Origin: RECO01 sp050485385
GTDB taxonomy: Bacteria; Pseudomonadota; Alphaproteobacteria; Geminicoccales; Geminicoccaceae
DNA length: 7,786 bases
NCBI GenBank assembly: GCA_050485385.1
Contig: JBJHBG010000160.1
Coordinates: 1-7,786, forward strand
Direction of reading: 5' to 3'
Positions 1 through 7,786 of this stretch are shown here, in pieces (position 1 is the first letter of the stretch; each line of letters opens with the position of its first letter). Both the position numbers and the translations under genes were made by a program. A model generated the notes under the pieces. That model was given only the letters and a program-made list of their open reading frames with translations, was not told where the DNA came from and made no database searches.

Positions 1-622
1 CTACGTGACGACGCTGAACCGGGCGCTCGACGTGCTCGACATGGGCGAGGTCCGCGCCGTCGCCGAGGGCATGGTACGGGAAGGGGAGGCGGCCCTCGCC
101 CGCGAGACTGCACCGATCTCCGACCATGAGGTGTCGATGGCGGCCGACATGCAGTTCCGGGGTCAGACGCACCTGCTGCGCGTAGCCTTGCCGGCCGCCG
201 CCGCGCTCGCCACCGCCTTGCCGCGAGAGGCCGTGCTCGAGCGGTTCGCCGCCGCGTATTTCGAGCGGTTCGCCGTCCGCCTGCCGGAGATCGGGGCAGT
301 GCTCGTCAACCTCGTCGTTACCGTGATCGGTAAGCGTCAGGGGCTCGATCCGGCGCTGTTGGTCGCCGGCGGCGAGCGGGCTGCCATCGTCGAGGCGGCC
401 GAGACCGGCCGCCGTCCGGTTTGGTTCGACGGGCGTCTGCGCGATACGGCCATCTACGCCCGCGAACGCCTGCCGCTCGATGCCGTGATCCGCGGTCCCG
501 CCATCGTCGAGCAACTCGACGCCACCACCGTGATCGAGCCGGGCGACCGGGCCGTGTCGGACAGGTTCGGCAATCTCCTGATCGACGTTCGTCCGCTCAA
601 GGCCAAGGGGGCGACCCGATGA
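1..622 (+). CDS. hyuA: Hydantoinase A / 5-oxoprolinase family subunit, 3' part only
   Basis: This is the C-terminal end of a HyuA-type subunit, cut by the window edge. The reading frame is open from base 2 (TAC), so the GTG at 5-7 is most likely an internal Val codon and not the start. About 206 codons are present, where family members usually have roughly 650-720, so the N-terminal ATP-binding (actin-like fold) part lies outside. Visible family features are an 'MQFRGQTHLLRV' stretch near residue 50 of the visible part and a C-terminal block 'RGPAIVEQLDATTVIEPGD' followed by 'GNLLID', typical of the end of HyuA. With HyuB it is known to form an ATP-dependent cyclic-amide hydrolase (N-methylhydantoin, hydantoin, 5-oxoproline, lactams), and relatives are acetone or acetophenone carboxylases. 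Which substrate applies here is not visible. The stop codon overlaps the hyuB start by four bases, so the two are almost certainly co-translated. The symbol is a family-level name. Confidence 0.9.
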   Translation, partial: YVTTLNRALDVLDMGEVRAVAEGMVREGEAALARETAPISDHEVSMAADMQFRGQTHLLRVALPAAAALATALPREAVLERFAAAYFERFAVRLPEIGAVLVNLVVTVIGKRQGLDPALLVAGGERAAIVEAAETGRRPVWFDGRLRDTAIYARERLPLDAVIRGPAIVEQLDATTVIEPGDRAVSDRFGNLLIDVRPLKAKGATR

Positions 623-2280
623 GCGCCATCGATCCGGTGACCCTCACCGTCATCCAGAATGGGCTGGCCCAGGTCTGCAACGAGATGGACATCGCCTTCT
701 CGCGTTCGGCCTTCAGCCCGGTCATCGCCGAGGCCAACGACCGCTCGGACGGCATCTACGCGCGCGACGACGGCAGCCTGATCGCCCAGGGCGAGCTCGG
801 CCTGCCGATCTTCGTCGGCACCATGCAGGACAGCACCAAGGCGGTGCTCGCCAAGATCGCGGCGGGTGCCACGGCCCCGCCCGAGCCCGACGACGTCTAC
901 GTCGTCAACGACCCCTATCTCGGCGGCACGCATCTGATGGACGTGCGCTTCGTCAAGCCCTTCTTCTACCGGGGCGAGCTGTTCTGCTGGCTCGCCAACA
1001 CCGGCCACTGGCCGGACATCGGCGGCGTGGTGCCCGGCGGCTTCTCCGCCTCGGCGACGGAGATCGAGCAGGAGGGCCTCAGGCTGCCGCCGGTGAAGCT
1101 CTTCAAGCGCGGGCGAATGGACGACGAGATCCTGGCGATCATCCTGTCCAACATCCGCGTCGCCGAGCAGCGGATCGGCGACATCAAGGCCCAAGCCGCG
1201 GCGCTCGAGGTGGGTGCGCGCGGGCTCACGGCATTGCTCGACCGCTACGGCAAGGACACGGTCGAGCATGCGCTCGGCGACTTGCGCCGGGCGGCCGCCC
1301 AACAGATGCGGGCGAAGCTGCATGAGATCCCGGACGGCGTCTATCGCAGCGAGGCCTTCGTCGACAGCGACGGCGTGGTCGACGCGCCCTTGCGCATCGC
1401 GCTCACGCTGACCAAGCGGGGCGACGCCGTCCGTTGCGACTTCGCAGGTTCCTCGCCGCCGTGCCAGGGGCCGATGAACTCGGTCATCGCGACGACCCGC
1501 AGCGCCGTCTACCTCGCCATCAAGCACGTCTGGCCCGAGGTGCCGATCAACGCCGGCATGTTCGAGCCGATCGCGATCACCGGCGTCGAGGGCACGTTCC
1601 TCGACGCGCGCTACCCGCGCCCCGTCTCCGGCTGCGCCGCCGAGGTCTCGCAGCGCATCGCCGAGGCGGTGTTCCTGGCGTTGGTGCAGGCGGTGCCGGA
1701 GCGGGTGACGGCGGCGCCCGCCGGCACCTCGGGCAATTTCGCCCTCGGCGGGTTCGATCCCCTGAAGGACCGCGGCTACGTGCTCTACCACATCACCGGC
1801 GGCGGCTACGGCGGCAACGCCCGCACCGACGGCCTCTCCTACGGCTGCTCGACCATCGGCATCTCGAAGTCGGCGCCGTTGGAGGTTACCGAGCAGCAGT
1901 ACCCGATCCTGTTCGAGGAATACGCGCTGCGCGAGGGCTCGGCCGGCGCCGGCAAGCACCGGGGCGGCTTCGGCCTGCGCTACGCGGTCCGCCTGCTGCG
2001 CGGCACGGCGCGGGCGAGCTTCGTCATGGACCACGGCCGCTTCGGCCCACCGGGCGTGCTCGGCGGCGCGCCGGGGGCGCCCAACCGGATCGTGATCGAG
2101 CATGCCGACGGCAGGCGCGTCGTGCCGGAGCATCTGTCGAAGGCGCAGGGCATCGCCGTCGAAGCCGGCGACGTCATCCGGATCGAAACGCCGGGCGGCG
2201 GCGGCTACGGCCCCGTCGAGGAACGCGACCCGCGCCTCGCTGCGCGCGATCGCCGACGCGGCTACGGGGTGGACGACTGA
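619..2280 (+). CDS. hyuB: Hydantoinase B / 5-oxoprolinase family subunit
   Basis: This is a complete 553-residue HyuB protein, a normal length for the family. I chose the ATG at 619 because it forms an ATGA overlap with the hyuA stop, lies 8 bases after an AAGGGGG Shine-Dalgarno (604-610), and gives the usual start 'MSAIDPVTLTVIQNGL'. Upstream in-frame codons read as low-complexity Arg-rich shadow sequence. Conserved blocks are 'NDPYLGGTHLMDV' (residues 97-109) and 'GHWPDIGG' (129-136), whose His and Asp residues are plausible metal ligands (inference). Others are 'EGLRLPPVKLF' (152-162), a Gly-rich 'GGGYGG' (394-399), the 'LREGSAGAGKHRGGFG' block (437-452) and the typical end 'ETPGGGGYG' (523-531). 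It is probably cytosolic, since no signal peptide is seen. It is the catalytic partner of HyuA in ATP-dependent opening of a cyclic amide or a related carboxylation. The substrate is undetermined and no hydantoin transporter or racemase is visible in the window. Confidence 0.93.
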   Translation: MSAIDPVTLTVIQNGLAQVCNEMDIAFSRSAFSPVIAEANDRSDGIYARDDGSLIAQGELGLPIFVGTMQDSTKAVLAKIAAGATAPPEPDDVYVVNDPYLGGTHLMDVRFVKPFFYRGELFCWLANTGHWPDIGGVVPGGFSASATEIEQEGLRLPPVKLFKRGRMDDEILAIILSNIRVAEQRIGDIKAQAAALEVGARGLTALLDRYGKDTVEHALGDLRRAAAQQMRAKLHEIPDGVYRSEAFVDSDGVVDAPLRIALTLTKRGDAVRCDFAGSSPPCQGPMNSVIATTRSAVYLAIKHVWPEVPINAGMFEPIAITGVEGTFLDARYPRPVSGCAAEVSQRIAEAVFLALVQAVPERVTAAPAGTSGNFALGGFDPLKDRGYVLYHITGGGYGGNARTDGLSYGCSTIGISKSAPLEVTEQQYPILFEEYALREGSAGAGKHRGGFGLRYAVRLLRGTARASFVMDHGRFGPPGVLGGAPGAPNRIVIEHADGRRVVPEHLSKAQGIAVEAGDVIRIETPGGGGYGPVEERDPRLAARDRRRGYGVDD

Positions 2281-2473
2281 GCGACGGGTCGAGACGAGGT
2301 CCGAAAGCGGTTGCAGCAGACCCGGCGGCAGGGGGTGCGACGCCCGACCGGCGACGAGCACCGGGCTCCAGGGCGGCACGGGTCCGTGATCGGGGTGGAG
2401 CACTGGTCCGGCCGGCGAACGAAGGCACGCGGCGGACCATGCGCTCGGGGCGGTTCCGGAACATGACCGAGAT

Positions 2474-2509
2474 CGAGCGCGGCTGCGATCGTCGGCGAGC
2501 GCGGTTGCG
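2474..2509. repeat. Imperfect 14-base direct repeat, 22-base period
   Basis: CGAGCGCGGCTGCG at 2474-2487 recurs as CGAGCGCGGTTGCG at 2496-2509, with 13 of 14 bases identical. The starts are 22 bases apart, close to two helical turns. It ends 47 bases before the start codon of the small membrane-protein gene. It could be a pair of regulator half-sites or a chance event in GC-rich DNA; the second is quite possible. Confidence 0.35.
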
Positions 2510-2543
2510 CGGCCCCGGCATTGGCGTTAGCCGTTGCCCGTAC

Positions 2544-2551
2544 GAAGGAGG
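2544..2551 (+). promoter_or_regulatory. Strong Shine-Dalgarno deciding the small-gene start
   Basis: GAAGGAGG lies 5 bases before the ATG at 2557 and contains the full AAGGAGG core complementary to the 16S rRNA tail. It is the strongest ribosome binding site in the window, stronger than those of the atp genes. It is the main reason to accept the 52-residue reading frame and to choose ATG 2557 over any upstream start. Confidence 0.75.
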
Positions 2552-2556
2552 CGCGC

Positions 2557-2715
2557 ATGGACGGCTGGGGCTGGCTCCTGGCCTACGAGGCCTTCGTCGT
2601 GTTCGGCGTGGTGCTGGTCTGGGCTGCCTGGGAGGTGGTCAAGGTGGAGCGCCTGCGGCGGCGCCGACGGGACGACGAAGCCGCCGACGATCGCCCGGAC
2701 GATCCGCCCGTCTGA
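2557..2715 (+). CDS. Small single-pass membrane protein of unknown function
   Basis: This is a 52-residue protein that I do not recognise by name. The sequence shows a hydrophobic, Trp-rich segment from about residue 4 to 28 (WGWLLAYEAFVVFGVVLVW, then AAWEVV), long enough for one membrane helix. It is followed by a basic cluster KVERLRRRRR and an acidic, Pro-containing tail (DDEAADDRPDDPPV). By the positive-inside rule the C-terminal tail should face the cytoplasm and the short N-terminus the periplasm (inference). One acidic residue, Glu10, lies inside the predicted helix. There is no cleavage site, so it is more likely a membrane anchor than a secreted protein. The start is fixed by the GAAGGAGG ribosome binding site at 2544-2551. 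The gene stands alone, 276 bases after hyuB and 139 bases before atpH, in the same direction. Its position suggests no more than a possible link to energy metabolism. Confidence 0.7.
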   Translation: MDGWGWLLAYEAFVVFGVVLVWAAWEVVKVERLRRRRRDDEAADDRPDDPPV

Positions 2716-2734
2716 CCCAAAGGCGGAGGGCGGA

Positions 2735-2766
2735 GGTTCGGGGCTGTCGCTTGAACGCCCCAAACC
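2735..2766 (+). terminator. Candidate hairpin after the small membrane-protein gene
   Basis: GGTTCGGGGC (2735-2744) pairs with GCCCCAAACC (2757-2766) at 9 of 10 positions, with one C-A mismatch and a 12-base loop. It begins 20 bases after the stop of the small gene. No T-run follows, so a classical intrinsic terminator is not supported. It may still act as an mRNA 3' end or pause site. Its loop contains the candidate -35 box of the atp promoter, so it could also be incidental. Confidence 0.35.
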
Positions 2767-2779
2767 CGTGTGCTAGTCG
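2751..2779 (+). promoter_or_regulatory. Candidate sigma-70-type promoter for the atp operon
   Basis: TTGAAC at 2751-2756 matches the TTGAC-type -35 box well. After a 17-base spacer comes TAGTCG at 2774-2779, preceded by GC as in the GCTA-type -10 boxes common in alphaproteobacteria. The -10 match is weak. Transcription would begin near 2786 and leave a leader of about 70 bases before the atpH GTG. This is the best pair I can find between the small gene and atpH, but it is a by-eye match only. Confidence 0.4.
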
Positions 2780-2854
2780 AGGCGCCGCGTAGGCACGCCC
2801 GGCGCTGCCGGTTGCGCTCGTCGACAAATCTGAAACCTTCGGGACGGGAACGAC

Positions 2855-3414
2855 GTGTCAGATTCCTCTGCCAGCGATGCCGGCTTGGCAGGTCGGTACG
2901 CCAGGGCCTTGTTCGATCTCGCCAAGGAGCAGGGGAGCCTCGACAAGGTCGCCGACGACCTGAGGGCGATGGCCGGCTTTCTCGCCGAATCGCCCGAGCT
3001 GGCGCGGACGCTGCCGAGCCCGATGGTGCCGACCGAGGTGAAGATCGGCACGTTGAAGGCGCTGGGCGCGCAGGCGGGCTTCGCCGAACTGACCGTGAAC
3101 TTCCTGGGTGTCGTCGCCCGTCAGGCCCGCCTCGAGGTGCTGGGTTCGATGATCGACGCGTTCTTGGAGCAGGTGGCCGCGTTCAAGGGCGAGGTGACCG
3201 CCCAGGTCACGTCGGCGATACCGATGACCGACGAGCAGGTGGCTGCGGTCCGGGACGTCGTCGGCGGCGCCATGGGCAAGTCGGTCAGGCTGGAGACGGC
3301 GGTCGATCCCTCGCTGCTCGCCGGCATGGTCGTGCGCGTCGGTTCGCGCATGGTCGATGCCTCGCTGAAAACCAAGCTTCGTAATCTCGAGCTCGCCATG
3401 AGAGGGGCCGGCTG

Positions 3415-3415
<1 letters not shown>
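2855..3415 (+). CDS. atpH: ATP synthase F1 subunit delta
   Basis: This is a 186-residue delta subunit (OSCP homologue), a normal length. It sits on top of F1 at the alpha N-termini and links F1 to the F0 b-subunit stator stalk. The start is GTG, preceded by GGGACGGGAA (2841-2850). No better in-frame start is seen, and the N-terminal 'GLAGRYARALFDLA' (10-23) aligns with the family's usual beginning. The N-terminal helical domain covers about residues 8-110, including 'VNFLGVVARQARL' (81-93). The C-terminal signature 'DPSLLAGMVVRVGSRMVDAS' (151-170), followed by LKTKL, is the classic delta/OSCP motif. It is the first gene of the F1 operon, and its TGA overlaps the atpA ATG by one base (TGATG), which supports coupled translation. 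Its start lies 139 bases after the small membrane-protein gene, so the operon promoter is probably in that gap. Confidence 0.97.
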
Positions 3416-4950
<1,535 letters not shown>

Positions 4951-4959
4951 GCGCGCCCG

Positions 4960-5853
4960 ATGCCCAGTCTCAAGGACCTCAGGAACCGCATCACCTCGGT
5001 GAAGCAGACGCGCAAGATCACGAGTGCCATGAAGCTCGTGGCCTCGTCCAAGCTGAAGCGGGCGCAGGAGCAGGCGGAGCGGTCGCGACCGTTCGCCGAG
5101 CGGATGTCGGCGATGCTGGCCAATCTGGGTGCCGCCGTACGCGGCATGCCGGAGGCGCCGCCGCTGTTGGCCGGCTCAGGCAAGGACGAGACGCACCTCT
5201 TGATCGTCGCCACCGCCGACCGTGGTCTGTGCGGCGGCTTCAACAGCTCGATCGTCCGCGGCGCCCGGCGGCGGGTGCAGGTGCTGCGGGGCGAGGGCAA
5301 GCAGGTCCGCATCATCTGCGTCGGCCGCAAGGGGCGCGATCTGCTCCGGCGCGACCTCGGTGAGCTGATCGAGGCCTATGTCGGCGACGTCGTGTCCAAG
5401 AAGCGGCTGGAATACGCCGACGCCGAGCGCGTCGCCACCATGGTCACCGACCGCTTCGAGGCCGGGCAGATCGACAGCTGCAGCATCGTCTACAACCGCT
5501 TCAAGTCGTCCATCAGCTCGGAATTGACCGTGCAGTCGCTGGTGCCGGTGGAACTGCCCGAGGTCGACGAGGCACAGCCGGAGAGCAGCGAGCCCAAGGC
5601 GCTCTACATCTTCGAGCCCGAGGAGCAGGTCATCCTCGAGCGGCTGCTGCCGACGAATCTGGCGGTGCAGATCTATCGGGCCCTGCTGGAGAACGCGGCT
5701 TCCGAGCAGGGCGCTCGGATGGCGGCGATGGACAGCGCCACGCGCAACGCAGGCGAGATGATCAAGAAGCTGACGCTGAGCTACAACCGCCAGCGGCAAG
5801 CGGCGATCACCAAGGAACTCATCGAGATCGTGTCCGGCGCGGAAGCCGTCTGA
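4960..5853 (+). CDS. atpG: ATP synthase F1 subunit gamma
   Basis: This is a 297-residue gamma subunit, the central rotor shaft that turns inside the alpha3beta3 ring and contacts epsilon and the c-ring. The N-terminal helix starts 'MPSLKDLRNRITSVKQTRKI' and continues 'TSAMKLVASSKLKRAQ' (21-36). The Rossmann-like middle has 'ATADRGLCGGFN' (84-95). The C-terminal signature 'ENAASEQGARMAAMDSATRN' (244-263) and the long final helix are all present. Residues 201-213 (EVDEAQPESSEPK) form an acidic, loop-like insertion of the kind found in alphaproteobacterial gamma subunits. The ATG lies 9 bases after the atpA stop. The intervening bases are C/G-rich with no real Shine-Dalgarno, so initiation probably relies on ribosomes finishing atpA (inference). 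There is an 18-base gap to atpD. Confidence 0.98.
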   Translation: MPSLKDLRNRITSVKQTRKITSAMKLVASSKLKRAQEQAERSRPFAERMSAMLANLGAAVRGMPEAPPLLAGSGKDETHLLIVATADRGLCGGFNSSIVRGARRRVQVLRGEGKQVRIICVGRKGRDLLRRDLGELIEAYVGDVVSKKRLEYADAERVATMVTDRFEAGQIDSCSIVYNRFKSSISSELTVQSLVPVELPEVDEAQPESSEPKALYIFEPEEQVILERLLPTNLAVQIYRALLENAASEQGARMAAMDSATRNAGEMIKKLTLSYNRQRQAAITKELIEIVSGAEAV

Positions 5854-5871
5854 GGCATCGGGAGAGACATA

Positions 5872-7314
<1,443 letters not shown>

Positions 7315-7330
7315 GCCCGGGGAGAGCGAC

Positions 7331-7735
7331 GTGGCGGAGAAGCTGCGCTTCGAACTGGTCTCGCCCGAGCAGGTGTTGGCCAGCGACGACTGTGACATGG
7401 TGGTGATGCCCGGGGCCGAGGGCGATTTCGGCGTCCTCATCGAGCATGCGCCGCTGGTGGCGCTGCTGCGTCCGGGCGTGGTCGAAATCTATCAGGGCGA
7501 CAAGGTCGAGAAGCGCCTGTTCGTCGCCGGCGGCTTCGCCGAGGTCGGGCCCAAGGCGTGCGTGTTGCTCACCGAGGAAGGCTTGGCGCTCGAAGGCTTC
7601 GCCAAGGCCGACGCCGAGCGGCGGCTCGACGGCGCCCGGCGCGACCTCGCCGACGTGACGGAAGAGGGACCCGTGCGTGTCCGCGCCGAGGAGGCGGTGC
7701 GCGTGGCCGAGGCGCTGGTCGAGGCGATCCCCTGA
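7331..7735 (+). CDS. atpC: ATP synthase F1 subunit epsilon
   Basis: This is a 134-residue epsilon subunit of the rotor foot. It binds gamma and the c-ring, and its C-terminal helices can brake ATP hydrolysis in many bacteria. The start is GTG, fixed by GGGGAGAG (7319-7326) a few bases upstream; no ATG lies nearby in frame. The N-terminal beta-sandwich carries 'LRFELVSPEQVL' (5-16) and the family block 'MPGAEGDFGVLIEHAPLVAL' (26-45), then 'FVAGGFAEVGPKACVLL' (64-80). The C-terminal helical part, about residues 91-134, is charged and complete for the usual 130-140 residue length. It is the last gene of the operon. A strong stem-loop follows 12 bases after the stop. Confidence 0.97.
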   Translation: MAEKLRFELVSPEQVLASDDCDMVVMPGAEGDFGVLIEHAPLVALLRPGVVEIYQGDKVEKRLFVAGGFAEVGPKACVLLTEEGLALEGFAKADAERRLDGARRDLADVTEEGPVRVRAEEAVRVAEALVEAIP

Positions 7736-7747
7736 GGAACGACGAGG

Positions 7748-7770
7748 GCAGGGGGCTTTTGGCCCCCTGC
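7748..7770 (+). terminator. GC-rich stem-loop closing the atp operon
   Basis: GCAGGGGGC (7748-7756) and GCCCCCTGC (7762-7770) form a perfect 9-bp stem around the 5-base loop TTTTG. It starts 12 bases after the atpC stop, so it very likely marks the operon's 3' end. There is no T-run after the stem; ACCCCCGG follows instead. It may therefore work as an mRNA-stabilising hairpin or a non-classical terminator. A second C5 run at 7772-7776 could pair with the G5 run at 7751-7755 as an alternative fold. Confidence 0.75.
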
Positions 7771-7786
7771 ACCCCCGGCTGACGGC

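Larger units (their letters stand above)
2281..2556. other. Intergenic stretch with no convincing gene
   Basis: This lies between the hyuB stop and the small membrane-protein gene. Reading frames crossing it on either strand give Arg/Pro/Ala-rich low-complexity translations without a Shine-Dalgarno, so I call no gene. It holds a perfect 10-bp palindrome GTTCCGGAAC (2453-2462), a near-palindrome CACGGGTCCGTG (2377-2388), and a 14-base imperfect direct repeat (2474-2509). I see no intrinsic terminator with a T-tract for hyuB and no good -35/-10 pair. It may contain the 3' end of the hyu transcript and the control region of the downstream small gene. Confidence 0.5.

Noticed and set aside
421..618. 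Upstream extension of hyuB by 66 codons
   Set aside because: The extension is Arg-rich shadow sequence of hyuA in another frame. The ATG at 619 has a ribosome binding site, an ATGA overlap and the normal family N-terminus.
2377..2388. CACGGGTCCGTG near-palindrome
   Set aside because: There are only five paired positions per side with a G-T centre and no room for a loop. This is expected by chance in GC-rich DNA, so it is not called as a separate site.
454..2403. 649-codon open frame on the minus strand opposite hyuAB
   Set aside because: The translation is Arg/Ala/Asp/His-rich low complexity without recognisable motifs. It mirrors the strong G/C bias at third codon positions of the well-supported + strand hyuB, and it has no convincing ribosome binding site.
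2521..2556. Upstream extension of the small membrane protein from TTG at 2521
   Set aside because: The added 12 residues would place the strong GAAGGAGG site inside the gene. The ATG at 2557 sits at ideal spacing from that site.
1434..2792. 452-codon + strand frame crossing the hyuB end, the intergenic stretch and the small gene
   Set aside because: It is extremely Arg/Gly/Ala-rich, out of frame with conserved hyuB, and has no ribosome binding site. It also overlaps the much better supported small membrane-protein gene.

Overview
The window is high-GC DNA, and all recognisable genes lie on the + strand. It looks like the chromosome of an alphaproteobacterium, possibly of the Rhodospirillales type. 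The main reason is a five-gene F1 operon in the order atpH-atpA-atpG-atpD-atpC with no F0 genes (atpB, atpE, atpF) upstream. Separate F1 and F0 operons are the known arrangement in alphaproteobacteria. The F1 protein sequences also read as alphaproteobacterial. The order-level assignment is a judgement from sequence feel, not from a search.

Layout. Bases 1-622 are the 3' end of a hydantoinase A / 5-oxoprolinase-family gene. It overlaps by four bases (ATGA) a complete hydantoinase B gene at 619-2280. Bases 2281-2556 hold no convincing gene, only small palindromes and a short tandem-like repeat. A 52-codon gene at 2557-2715 has a near-perfect Shine-Dalgarno and encodes a probable single-pass membrane protein that I cannot name. 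Bases 2716-2854 carry a hairpin with a candidate promoter -35 box in its loop, and probably the 5' leader of the atp operon. The F1 operon runs from 2855 to 7735 with gaps of -1 to 18 bases. It is closed by a 9-bp GC-rich stem-loop at 7748-7770.

How the genes work together. HyuA and HyuB proteins form one ATP-dependent enzyme acting on cyclic amides such as hydantoins, 5-oxoproline or lactams, or as a carboxylase in some members. The true substrate cannot be read from sequence. The atp genes encode delta, alpha, gamma, beta and epsilon, the full F1 part of ATP synthase. Every catalytic motif I checked is intact: Walker A and B in alpha and beta, the catalytic Glu in beta, and the arginine finger in alpha.

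Most of this window is ordinary housekeeping and catabolic sequence. I do not see a new multi-gene system. The items most worth a second look are the small membrane protein just ahead of the ATP synthase operon, the regulatory-looking structure between them, the stem-loop behind atpC, and the unusual neighbourhood of hydantoinase genes next to F1.
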